DNA of 64,000 nucleotides from Streptomyces sp. SID12501 (lineage in GTDB: Bacteria > Actinomycetota > Actinomycetes > Streptomycetales > Streptomycetaceae): positions 1 to 64,000 of the forward strand of contig NZ_JAAGLU010000041.1 in assembly GCF_010550245.1 (NCBI RefSeq), written 5' to 3'. The notes under the pieces were generated by a model, which was not told the DNA's origin, made no database searches, and worked only from the letters and a program-made list of their open reading frames with translations. Of this stretch, positions 57,017 to 64,000 are shown piece after piece. Each line of letters opens with the position of its first letter. Position 1 is the first letter of the stretch. A program made the position numbers and the translations under genes.

Positions 57017-57777
57017 TTACCTGAGGATGCCCTCCAGGAAGTCGCTGCCCAGCCGGGCCACCATCGTGACGTCCAACTGGTGCAGCACATACCGGCCGCG
57101 GCGGCGGGTGGTGGTCAGGCCGGCCTTTCTGAGGACCGCGAGGTGCCGGGATGTCTCGGGCGCCGTCATGTTGTGCGTCTGCGCCAGCTCGGTCGTCGTG
57201 AACGAGCTGCGGGCCAGCTGGCGGCAGAGCCGCATCCGCACCGGGTGGGACAGCGCGGTCAGGCGCAGGCCGAGCTGCTCGACCGAGGCGGGGGCGGCGA
57301 GCTCGGTGGAGCCCGCCGGGTAGTGCAGGACCGGCTGCCAGCCGTACCGGTGCAGGACCATCAGATGCGGCCGGCCAAGGCTCGTCGGGACGAGCAGGAG
57401 GCTGCCCGCCGCCGTGGTGTGGCCGTTGGCCAGTTTGTCGACGGTGATGCGGCCCGCGGCCTCGTCGAGGGTGACCGCGGACGACACCGAGGCCAGCGCC
57501 TCCGCCAGGCCCTTGTGGTGCAGGAGGTCCGTCTTGTGGCGGGCGTCCGCCATGAGCTGGGGGTGCACCCGGGACCACGTCTCGGCGAAGAAGGCGTCCT
57601 CGCAGTCCACCAGCAGCTGTCGCAGCCAGGTGCGGATCCGGGGAGGGTCGTCCAGCAGGCGCCTGGTGAAACGGAGCTGGCGGGGGCCGCGCGAGACGGC
57701 CAGGTCGAGAGCACGCCCGCACGCCTTGGAGGCGGCGGGCGTGTCGACGCTCTCGCATGTTGTACGGCAGCGCGCAG
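57017..57777 (-). pseudogene. ArsR-type regulator lacking its N-terminus
   Basis: The C-terminal winged helix is complete: L-R-L-T-A-L-S-H-P-V-R-M-R-L-C-R-Q-L, T-T-E-L-A-Q-T-H-N-M-T-A-P-E-T-S-R-H-L, R-R-G-R-Y-V-L-H-Q-L-D. The preceding middle domain reads back in frame as R-Q-L-R-F-T-R-R-L-L-D-D-P-P-R-I and further to T-A-R-C-R-T-T-C-E-S, then meets the insertion-sequence-like end at 57778. Members of this actinobacterial family are usually about 320-370 residues; here about 100 N-terminal residues are missing. A shorter product from GTG 57610 (197 residues) is still possible. Confidence 0.65.
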
Positions 57778-57840
57778 TTGAATCCTCCCCCGGCTGAAGC
57801 AGGGGATTCCTGGCTCACGCTGCCTGTGGGTCAGCGACCC
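57778..57840 (-). mobile_element. Probable IS200/IS605-type right-end remnant
   Basis: On the minus strand GGAATCCCC-TGCTTCAGCC-GGGGGAGGATTC forms an imperfect hairpin (57781-57809) that ends in TTCAA at 57778, the form I recall for right ends of actinobacterial IS605/tnpB elements. A second hairpin GGGTC-AGC-GACCC (57828-57840) precedes it. The sequence from 57841 to 58033 carries no intact transposase or tnpB frame, so at most a remnant or short non-autonomous derivative is left. Assignment is by pattern recall only. Confidence 0.5.
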
Positions 57841-58033
57841 GACAGGTCTTCCACGATCAGCACCAGCCGGGTTGAAACCAGCCCGGTTTGATACGGCAGA
57901 GCTTGGAGACGCATGTGCTGTCTTGGCTCTCGATCAGCACGGTATACGCGCTTGGTTCTCGCAACGCACGGCGTCGATCTTACCCGGCCAGGCGGACGGT
58001 GTTTGGCCCTGGAGGCGAAACACCGCTTCCTGC
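57841..58033. other. Unassigned non-coding stretch between element end and lyase terminator
   Basis: 193 bases with no credible gene. Notable are duplicated CCGGGCTGGTTTC / CCCGGCTGGTGC segments read on the minus strand near 57868-57886. If the right end at 57778 is real, this would be the body and left end of a deletion derivative, but no left-end signature was recognised. Confidence 0.35.
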
Positions 58034-58066
58034 CCCGGAGCCCGGGACGGTGTCCCGGGCTCCGGG
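58034..58066 (-). terminator. Terminator after the lyase gene
   Basis: CCCGGAGCCCGGGAC (58034-58048) and GTCCCGGGCTCCGGG (58052-58066) form a perfect 15-base stem with a three-base loop, 55 bases beyond the lyase stop on the minus strand. Confidence 0.8.
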
Positions 58067-58120
58067 CAACGGAGGGCGTACGACGGCGATCTGGTCCCGC
58101 GACTTCGCTGGTAGCGCCCC

Positions 58121-59320
58121 CTACAGCCGCCCCACGAACTCCGTCACCGCCGCCTTCACGTCGTCCGCCGTCCACTCCAGGCCGGCGGCACGGACGGACA
58201 CCTCGGTGACCGCGAGGCCGGGGCCGCGGCGGCCCCAGGCGCCGGCGAACAGGAGGGTCTTCGTCTCCTCGCCCTGTCGAACCGCGGCCTCCGCGGCGAC
58301 CTCGTGGTCGTACGGGAGCCAGACCTGGAACTCGTTCGTGTGCGGCACCTCCGGGTGGACGCGCATCCACGGCACCCCGGCCGCCGCGAAGCCCTCGCGC
58401 AGCGCGGCGGCGACCACGCGCGCGTGGGCCACGTACTCCGGGAGGCGGGGCAGCTCGCGGTCCAGGCCGACGAGGGCCGACAGGACCGTCGGGAACTGCT
58501 GGGCGACCTCGCCGCCGTACCGGTGCCGCCACGCCTTCGCCTCCTCGACGAGGGTCCGCGGGCCCGCCAGGACGGCACCGCCGTACCCGTCGAGGGACTT
58601 GTAGAGCGACACGTAGACGCTGTCCGCGAGGCCCGCGATCTCGTCCAGGGGGCGGCCGAAGTGGGTGGTGGACTCCCACAGGCGGGCCCCGTCGAAGTGC
58701 ACCACCGCGTCGCGTTCCCGCGCCGCCGCCACCGCCTCGGACAGCTCCTCCCAGGTGGGCAGCACGAAACCGGCCTCCCTGAGGGGCAGTTCCAGCATCA
58801 GTGTCCCGAAGGGCTCGTCGAAGTCGCGCACCTCGTCGGCCGTCGGCATCCGGGGCTCGCTCGTCACCCGGAGCGGGCGCAGTCCGCCGAGCGTGCTGAA
58901 CGCGTTCCGCTCGTGCACCTCGGGGTGGGCGAGCGCGTGCAGGGCGACGGCCGGGTTGCCGGTGCGGCCCGCCCAGCAGCGCAGGGCCACCTGCTGGGCC
59001 ATCGTGCCGGTCGGGAAGAAGGCGGCGGCCTCCTTGCCGAGCAGTCCGGCGACCCGTTCCTCCAGGGTCTCGACGATCCCGCCGCCGTAGATGTCCGACG
59101 GCTCGTCCAGGTCGTACGACTCCCGGGCCTCGTCGAGCAGCGCCAGCCGCTCCCTGATCGTCCCCAGGAACCCCGGGCGTGCCAGGACCCGTTCGGCGCC
59201 CCGCAGCGCGGCCCGGCGCCGCAGCCGCCGTTCCTTGCCGCGCTGCTCCGCGCCCCGCTCCCCGCCGGGTTCCTCGCCCGGTCGCCCGTCGTCATCCGCC
59301 GTGTCGGCCGTATCGCTCAT
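58121..59320 (-). CDS. Threonine-aldolase-like beta-eliminating lyase
   Basis: 399 residues from ATG 59320. PLP fold type I of the aromatic-amino-acid beta-eliminating lyase/L-threonine aldolase group: F-F-P-T-G-T-M-A-Q-Q-V-A-L-R, H-F-D-G-A-R-L-W-E-S, and the PLP lysine in Y-V-S-L-Y-K-S-L-D-G-Y-G-G-A-V-L. An N-terminal charged extension of about 50 residues precedes the domain. It would cleave a beta-hydroxy amino acid such as threonine; the true substrate is uncertain. The gene is divergent from the DUF2520-panC operon. Confidence 0.82.
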   Translation of the reverse strand: MSDTADTADDDGRPGEEPGGERGAEQRGKERRLRRRAALRGAERVLARPGFLGTIRERLALLDEARESYDLDEPSDIYGGGIVETLEERVAGLLGKEAAAFFPTGTMAQQVALRCWAGRTGNPAVALHALAHPEVHERNAFSTLGGLRPLRVTSEPRMPTADEVRDFDEPFGTLMLELPLREAGFVLPTWEELSEAVAAARERDAVVHFDGARLWESTTHFGRPLDEIAGLADSVYVSLYKSLDGYGGAVLAGPRTLVEEAKAWRHRYGGEVAQQFPTVLSALVGLDRELPRLPEYVAHARVVAAALREGFAAAGVPWMRVHPEVPHTNEFQVWLPYDHEVAAEAAVRQGEETKTLLFAGAWGRRGPGLAVTEVSVRAAGLEWTADDVKAAVTEFVGRL

Positions 59321-59457
59321 GCCCGGGATCATCCCGCGCGCGGGATCGGGCGGTCACGCGGATTTCCGCCGGACCGTGCGCGGAAGGCGTGCGGTCGCCC
59401 ACAGCCTGTGGACAACCGGACGCCTCCCGGACCGATCGCGTTAACATGACGAGAAAT

Positions 59458-59479
59458 CGTCCGGTACATCGTCCGGTAC
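59458..59479. repeat. Direct repeat in the pan/nad operon leader
   Basis: CGTCCGGTAC occurs at 59458-59467 and 59470-59479 (12-base period), between a TAACAT -10-like sequence (59442-59447) and the GTG at 59514. It could be a regulator half-site pair in the 5' leader. Confidence 0.4.
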
Positions 59480-59513
59480 CCCGAGCGGACTGGAACGGGA
59501 AGGCCGTCGTCGA

Positions 59514-60467
59514 GTGAGTACATTCCAACAACCAGACCCCAGGGACCGCCCCGCGCGGCTCACCGTGGGCGTGGTCGGTGCCGGGCGAGTCGGCCCCGCA
59601 CTGGCCGCGGCCCTGCAACTCGCCGGGCACCGTCCGGTGGCCGTCTCCGCGGTCTCCGACGCCTCCGTCCGCAGAGCCGCGCAGCTGCTCCCCGACGTGC
59701 CCGTCGTGTCGCCCGCCCAGGTCATGGAGCGCGCCGACCTGGTCCTGCTGACCGTCCCGGACGACGCCCTGCCCGGCCTCGTCGAGGGACTCGCCGAGAC
59801 CGGCGCCGTACGCCCGGGACAGCTGCTCGTGCACACCTCCGGGCGGTACGGCGCGAAGGTCCTGGACCCCGCCCTGAGGGCCGGCGCGCTGCCGCTGGCC
59901 CTGCACCCCGCCATGACGTTCACCGGCACTCCTGTGGACGTCCAGCGGCTCGCCGGGTGCTCCTTCGGCGTCACCGCGCGCCCCGAACTGCGGCTGGCCG
60001 CCGAAGCCCTCGTCATCGAGATGGGCGGCGAACCCGAGTGGATCGCCGAGGAGAGCCGCCCGCTCTACCACGCGGCCCTCGCCCTGGGCGCCAACCATCT
60101 GGTGACCCTGGTCGCCGAGTCCATGGACCTGCTGCGCGCGGCCGGCGTCGAATCCCCCCACCGGATGCTCGGCCCGCTGCTGGGCGCCGCCCTGGACAAC
60201 GCGCTGCGCTCCGGGGACGCGGCGCTCACCGGACCCGTCGCGCGCGGGGACGCGGGCACCGTCGCCGCCCATGTCGCGGAGCTGCGCAAGCACTCCCCGC
60301 AGAGCGTCGCCGGTTATCTGGCGATGGCCCGCGCGACCGCCGACCGCGCGCTCGCGCACGGCCTGCTCAAGCCGGAGCTGGCCGAGGACCTCCTCGGGGT
60401 GCTCGCGGAGGGCGCGAACCCGCCCGCGAGCCCCGAAAGCCCGAACAGCGACGGGAGAGAGCGATGA
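59514..60467 (+). CDS. Rossmann-fold/DUF2520 oxidoreductase-like protein
   Basis: 317 residues from GTG 59514 (GGGAAGG upstream). N-terminal Rossmann domain with L-T-V-G-V-V-G-A-G-R-V-G-P-A-L-A (GxGxxG), then L-V-L-L-T-V-P-D-D-A-L, S-G-R-Y-G-A-K-V-L and L-A-L-H-P-A-M-T-F-T-G. The helical C-terminal DUF2520 domain includes Y-H-A-A-L-A-L-G-A-N-H-L-V-T-L. The layout resembles NAD(P)-dependent ketopantoate reductases. Its stop overlaps the panC start (ATGA), so it belongs to the pantothenate unit; an activity as ketopantoate reductase is inferred from context. Confidence 0.85.
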   Translation: MSTFQQPDPRDRPARLTVGVVGAGRVGPALAAALQLAGHRPVAVSAVSDASVRRAAQLLPDVPVVSPAQVMERADLVLLTVPDDALPGLVEGLAETGAVRPGQLLVHTSGRYGAKVLDPALRAGALPLALHPAMTFTGTPVDVQRLAGCSFGVTARPELRLAAEALVIEMGGEPEWIAEESRPLYHAALALGANHLVTLVAESMDLLRAAGVESPHRMLGPLLGAALDNALRSGDAALTGPVARGDAGTVAAHVAELRKHSPQSVAGYLAMARATADRALAHGLLKPELAEDLLGVLAEGANPPASPESPNSDGRER

Positions 60468-61486
60468 GCAGCCGTTTCTGGGGACTTCTGTCCGACACCG
60501 ACGCTCTGGCGGACGCCCACGCGCACATCGGTGTGCCGGGACACAACGCCGTCGTCATGACCATGGGCGCCCTCCACGAAGGCCACGCCACCCTGATCCG
60601 GACCGCCCGCGAACACGTCGGCCCCAAGGGCTTCGTGACCGTCACCGTCTTCGTGAACCCCCTCCAGTTCGGCAAGGGCGAGGACCTCGACCGCTACCCG
60701 CGCACCCTCGACGCCGATGTCGCACTCGCCGAACAGGCCGGTGCGGACGCGGTGTTCGCCCCCTCGGTGGACGAGGTCTACCCGGGCGGCGAACCCCAGG
60801 TGCGGATCAGCGCGGGCCCCATGGGGGAGCGGCTGGAAGGGGCCACACGCCCCGGGCACTTCGACGGTGTGCTCACCGTCGTCGGCAAGCTGCTCCACCT
60901 CACGCGGCCCGACGTGGCCTTCTTCGGGCAGAAGGACGCCCAGCAGCTCGCGATGATCCGCCGGATGGTCCGCGACCTGAACTTCGGCGTGGAGATCGTC
61001 GGCGTCCCGACCGTGCGCGAGCCCGACGGACTGGCCCGCTCCAGCCGCAACCGCTACCTGTCCCCGGAGGAACGGCACACGGCGCTCGCCCTCTCCCAGG
61101 CCCTGTTCGCCGGCGGCGACCGGCACGCCGCCCAGGAGGCGCTGCGCGCGCGTGCCCGCGAGGTACCCGCCACGCACGCGCGTGCCCAGGCCCTCAGTGC
61201 GCTCGGCGAATCCCGCGCCGCCGCCGACGCGCACGCCGTCGCGAAGGTCCCCGGAGGCGCTCCCGCCGCCGTCCGGGCCGCCGCCCGCCTCCTCCTGGAC
61301 GACGCGGCCCGCCTCCGGCCCCCGCTGGTCCTCGACTACCTCGCCCTGGTCGACCCCGCCGACTTCACCGAGATCCCGGACGACTTCACGGGCGAAGCCG
61401 TCCTCGCCGTCGCAGCCAAGGTCGGGACGACCCGGCTGATCGACAACATCCCTCTCAATTTCGGAACCCCCGGAGCCGCCTCGTGA
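60464..61486 (+). CDS. panC: Pantothenate synthetase
   Basis: 340 residues. Motifs V-V-M-T-M-G-A-L-H-E-G-H-A-T-L-I (HIGH-like), V-F-V-N-P-L-Q-F-G-K-G-E-D, A-F-F-G-Q-K-D-A-Q-Q-L and S-S-R-N-R-Y-L-S-P-E-E-R (KMSKS-like). It condenses pantoate and beta-alanine with ATP. The start overlaps the DUF2520 stop and the stop overlaps the nadB GTG (GTGA), so the genes are translated in series. An Ala-rich insertion of about 30 residues lies between R-H-A-A-Q-E-A and the C-terminal domain. Confidence 0.95.
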   Translation: MSSRFWGLLSDTDALADAHAHIGVPGHNAVVMTMGALHEGHATLIRTAREHVGPKGFVTVTVFVNPLQFGKGEDLDRYPRTLDADVALAEQAGADAVFAPSVDEVYPGGEPQVRISAGPMGERLEGATRPGHFDGVLTVVGKLLHLTRPDVAFFGQKDAQQLAMIRRMVRDLNFGVEIVGVPTVREPDGLARSSRNRYLSPEERHTALALSQALFAGGDRHAAQEALRARAREVPATHARAQALSALGESRAAADAHAVAKVPGGAPAAVRAAARLLLDDAARLRPPLVLDYLALVDPADFTEIPDDFTGEAVLAVAAKVGTTRLIDNIPLNFGTPGAAS

Positions 61487-63423
61487 GCACCACAGGCCCC
61501 ACCGCCGGCCCCAGGGCCTGTCGTCACATTCCCGCCTGCCTGGCGACGCCATGCACGCCCTCTTGCCGCACCGGACACAGGCCCACGTACAACCAGTACG
61601 AGGGCCTGCGCCCGGCACGCCGAGAGCACGCACCTGACGCCACCAGGCCCGCCCTCCGGGCGGACGACGGGAATGTGACGACAGGCCCTGGCGGCACCTC
61701 CACCGGCATACGGCTGCACGCCCCCGCCCCCGGCTGGGCCCTGACCGCGGACGTCGTGGTCGTCGGCTCCGGTGTCGCCGGGCTCACCGCGGCCCTGCGC
61801 TGCGACGCGGCCGGCCTCAAGACGGTCGTCGTCACCAAGGCCCGCCTCGACGACGGCTCCACCCGCTGGGCCCAGGGCGGCATCGCGGCGGCCCTGGGCG
61901 AGGGCGACACCCCCCAACAGCACCTGGACGACACCCTGGTGGCCGGCGCGGGCCTGTGCGACGAGGAGGCCGTACGGATCCTCGTCACGGAGGGACCGGA
62001 CGCCGTACGGCGGCTCATCGAGACCGGCGCCCACTTCGACGAGACCTCCGAAGGCGGACTGGAACTGACCCGCGAGGGCGGCCACCACCGCCGCCGGATA
62101 GCGCACGCGGGCGGCGACGCGACCGGCGCGGAGATCTCCCGCGCTCTCGTCGAGGCCGTCCGCGCGCGGGGACTGCGCACGGTCGAGAACGCGCTCGTCC
62201 TGGACCTCCTGACGGACGCCGACGGCCGTACGGCGGGCGTGACCCTGCACGTCATGGGAGAGGGCCAGCACGACGGCGTGGGCGCCGTCCACGCGCCCGC
62301 CGTGGTGCTCGCCACCGGCGGCATGGGCCAGGTCTTCTCCGCGACCACCAACCCGTCCGTGTCGACCGGCGACGGAGTCGCCCTCGCCCTGCGCGCGGGC
62401 GCCGAGATCAGTGACCTGGAGTTCGTCCAGTTCCACCCCACGGTGCTCTTCCTGGGGGCCGACGCCGAGGGCCAGCAGCCGCTCGTCTCCGAGGCGGTAC
62501 GCGGTGAGGGCGCCCACCTGGTCGACGCCGGCGGCGTGCGCTTCATGACCGGCCAGCACGAACTCGGCGAACTCGCGCCGCGGGACATCGTCGCCAAGGG
62601 CATCATGCGCCGCATGCAGGAACAGGGTGCCGAACACATGTTCCTGGACGCCCGGCACTTCGGCGCCCACATGTGGGAGCACCGCTTCCCGACGATCCTC
62701 GCCTCCTGCCGCGCCCACGGCATCGACCCGGTCACCGAGCCCGTCCCGGTCGCCCCGGCCGCCCACTACGCCTCCGGCGGCGTCCGCACCGACTCCCGGG
62801 GCCGCACGACCGTCCCCGGCCTGTACGCGTGCGGAGAGGTCGCCTGCACCGGCGTCCACGGCGCCAACCGGCTCGCCTCCAACTCCCTCCTGGAGGGCCT
62901 GGTCTACGCCGAGCGCATCGTCGCCGACATCACCGCGGCTCACGCCGGAAACGGCCTCCACGCACGCGTGCCCGCACCCGTCCCGCACCCCGAGAAGCCC
63001 GCGCACCCGCTGCTCGCCCCCGAGTCCCGCTTCGCGATCCAGCGCGTCATGACCGAGGGCGCCGGAGTGCTGCGCTCCGCCGCCTCCCTGGACACCGCCG
63101 CCGCGGCCATCCAGAAGCTGCACACCGAGGCCCGCGACGCCCTCGACGAGAACGGCAAGACCGCCGAGCCCGGCGTCGACACCTGGGAGACCACCAACCT
63201 CCTGTGCGTGGCCCGCGTCCTGGTCGCCGCCGCCCGCATGCGCGAGGAGACCCGCGGCTGCCACTGGCGCGAGGACCACGCGGAGCGCGACGACACGACC
63301 TGGCACCGCCACATCGTCGTACGGCTGAATCCCGACCGGACGCTGGCCGTACACACCACCGACACCGCAGACTTCCCCCCGACCCGGCATCATCAGCCGG
63401 AGCACCCCTCCCAGGAGCAGTGA
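61483..63423 (+). CDS. nadB: L-aspartate oxidase with in-frame insertion near the N-terminus
   Basis: 646 residues from GTG 61483, overlapping the panC stop. FAD-binding A-D-V-V-V-V-G-S-G-V-A-G-L-T-A-A-L (about 90-106), T-R-W-A-Q-G-G-I-A-A-A, G-G-H-H-R-R-R-I-A-H-A-G-G-D, E-F-V-Q-F-H-P-T and G-L-Y-A-C-G-E-V-A-C-T-G-V-H-G-A-N-R are all present. It oxidises aspartate to iminoaspartate for NAD synthesis. Residues 11-69 are foreign: they are encoded by a 181-base element with inverted ends (61511-61691), Cys-rich and unlike NadB. Removing them joins P-T-A-G-P to G-G-T-S-T-G. A GTG at 61675 would give a 582-residue protein of normal length. Confidence 0.93.
   Translation: MSTTGPTAGPRACRHIPACLATPCTPSCRTGHRPTYNQYEGLRPARREHAPDATRPALRADDGNVTTGPGGTSTGIRLHAPAPGWALTADVVVVGSGVAGLTAALRCDAAGLKTVVVTKARLDDGSTRWAQGGIAAALGEGDTPQQHLDDTLVAGAGLCDEEAVRILVTEGPDAVRRLIETGAHFDETSEGGLELTREGGHHRRRIAHAGGDATGAEISRALVEAVRARGLRTVENALVLDLLTDADGRTAGVTLHVMGEGQHDGVGAVHAPAVVLATGGMGQVFSATTNPSVSTGDGVALALRAGAEISDLEFVQFHPTVLFLGADAEGQQPLVSEAVRGEGAHLVDAGGVRFMTGQHELGELAPRDIVAKGIMRRMQEQGAEHMFLDARHFGAHMWEHRFPTILASCRAHGIDPVTEPVPVAPAAHYASGGVRTDSRGRTTVPGLYACGEVACTGVHGANRLASNSLLEGLVYAERIVADITAAHAGNGLHARVPAPVPHPEKPAHPLLAPESRFAIQRVMTEGAGVLRSAASLDTAAAAIQKLHTEARDALDENGKTAEPGVDTWETTNLLCVARVLVAAARMREETRGCHWREDHAERDDTTWHRHIVVRLNPDRTLAVHTTDTADFPPTRHHQPEHPSQEQ
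61511..61691. mobile_element. MITE-like element with perfect 24-base inverted ends, inside nadB
   Basis: The first 24 bases (beginning CCAGGGCCTGTCGTC) are exactly complementary to the last 24 (ending GACGACAGGCCCTGG). The 181-base element encodes no transposase. Internally it has GTAC-AACCA-GTAC. It is read through in the nadB frame without a stop, adding about 60 codons. No target-site duplication could be fixed because the flanks and ends share C/G-rich bases. Small size, inverted ends and lack of coding capacity fit a miniature inverted-repeat transposable element. Confidence 0.8.
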
Positions 63424-63428
63424 CAGAA

Positions 63429-64000
63429 GTGAGCACCCCCGACCTTCCCCTCGCCCAGAGCGGCGGCTGCGGCGACGGCTGCGCCTGCGGCGCCGACCCC
63501 GACATGGCGGACGAGGTGTACATGGAGTGCGGCCTCGACCCCGCGCTCGCCGCCCTCCTCGCCGACGCCGGCCTCGACCCCCTGGAGGTCGAGGACATCG
63601 CCAACGTCGCCATCCAGGAGGACCTCGACCACGGCGTGGACGTGACAACCGTCGCGACCATCTCCGAGGAGGCCCGCGCCACCGCCGACTTCACCGCCCG
63701 CGAGGGCGGCGTCGTCGCCGGCCTGCGGATCGCCGAGGCGGTCGTCTCCGTGGTCTGCACCGACGAGTTCGAGGTCGAACGGCACGTCGAGGACGGCGAC
63801 CGCGTCGAGGCCGGCCAGAAGCTGCTCAGCGTCACGACCCGCACCCGTGACCTCCTGACGGCCGAGCGCAGCGCCCTCAACCTCCTGTGCCGCCTGTCCG
63901 GCATCGCGACCGCCACGCGCGCGTGGGCGGACGTCCTGGAGGGCACCAAGGCGCGCGTGCGAGACACCCGCAAGACGACTCCCGGCCTGCGCTCCCTGGA
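63429..64000 (+). CDS. nadC: Nicotinate-nucleotide diphosphorylase (3' end outside window)
   Basis: The first 190 residues are visible from GTG 63429 (AGGAG at 63413-63417). The quinolinate phosphoribosyltransferase fold begins near residue 55 (E-D-I-A-N-V-A-I-Q-E-D-L-D-H-G-V-D-V-T-T) and includes L-T-A-E-R-S-A-L-N-L-L-C-R-L-S-G-I-A and the substrate-binding V-R-D-T-R-K-T-T-P-G-L-R. It forms nicotinate mononucleotide from quinolinate, two steps after NadB. An unusual N-terminal extension holds a Cys cluster, G-G-C-G-D-G-C-A-C-G, not needed for the known reaction. Six bases separate it from the nadB stop. Confidence 0.95.
   Translation, partial: MSTPDLPLAQSGGCGDGCACGADPDMADEVYMECGLDPALAALLADAGLDPLEVEDIANVAIQEDLDHGVDVTTVATISEEARATADFTAREGGVVAGLRIAEAVVSVVCTDEFEVERHVEDGDRVEAGQKLLSVTTRTRDLLTAERSALNLLCRLSGIATATRAWADVLEGTKARVRDTRKTTPGLRSL

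Noticed and set aside
57831..58679. Long minus-strand open frame covering the lyase 3' half and the region beyond
   Set aside because: It is out of frame with the PLP lyase, whose motifs are clear, and its residues are the Arg/Gly/Pro-rich composition of a shadow frame in GC-rich DNA.

Overview
This is a high-GC actinobacterial chromosome segment, almost certainly from Streptomyces. The signs are strong third-position G/C bias, GTG/TTG starts, many genes with a -10 element six or seven bases before the start codon (leaderless transcripts), Tat and Sec signal peptides, SARP/NB-ARC, Scr1/DUF397, TipA and DUF2786 families, and a core gene order (Zur-linked ribosomal paralogues, gad/tipA, ppa, dacB, tilS-hpt-ftsH-folE, fol genes, orphan nuoD, panC-nadB-nadC) that I recall from the core chromosome of Streptomyces.

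Layout. 1-12.7 kb is accessory-like. It holds an ALF-repeat secreted protein (cut by the window edge), a secreted protein of unknown function, a trypsin-fold protein with a degraded catalytic triad joined to a ricin-type lectin, a WhiJ-like XRE/DUF397/HATPase triad whose HATPase is frameshifted, a VapBC-type toxin-antitoxin pair, a membrane acyltransferase, a Tat-exported six-hairpin-type protein behind a LacI-type operator, a Tat-exported flavoprotein and a PucR-type regulator. 12.7-20.5 kb carries a GT2 glycosyltransferase, a SARP/NB-ARC regulator, a compact family-A DNA polymerase, and a divergent Clp_N-HTH/DUF2786 pair that shares two copies of one operator. 20.5-23.1 kb is a zinc-starvation module: cysteine-poor S14, L28, L33, L31 and S18 with a COG0523 protein, around a Zur-box-like site. 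23.3-32 kb has a second, intact WhiJ-like triad, aldehyde dehydrogenase, DinB and PadR genes, glutamate decarboxylase, tipA with its thiostrepton-type promoter, and a DedA protein with a Q/Y-rich tail.

32-50.7 kb is conserved core: an amino acid exporter (ThrE family), pyrophosphatase, PBP4-type carboxypeptidase, a zinc protease, tilS, hpt and ftsH, then folate genes folE, folK, folB and folP with two passenger genes, then an MprF-like lysyltransferase and an esterase. Three copies of one intergenic repeat lie just after stop codons here. 50.8-57 kb has two bacterial PH-domain membrane proteins, an orphan NuoD convergent with a MidA/NDUFAF7-type methyltransferase, and a two-component pair. 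57-58.1 kb is a scar: an ArsR-type regulator missing its N-terminus, abutting what looks like an IS200/IS605 right end. 58.1-64 kb holds a threonine-aldolase-like lyase and the translationally coupled DUF2520-panC-nadB operon followed by nadC (cut by the window edge).

The most unusual observations are a 181-bp element with perfect 24-bp inverted ends inserted in frame in the N-terminus of nadB; the orphan NuoD beside a MidA-type methyltransferase; the paired operator controlling the Clp_N-HTH/DUF2786 divergent promoters; and a trypsin-like protein in which the catalytic His and Ser are replaced.
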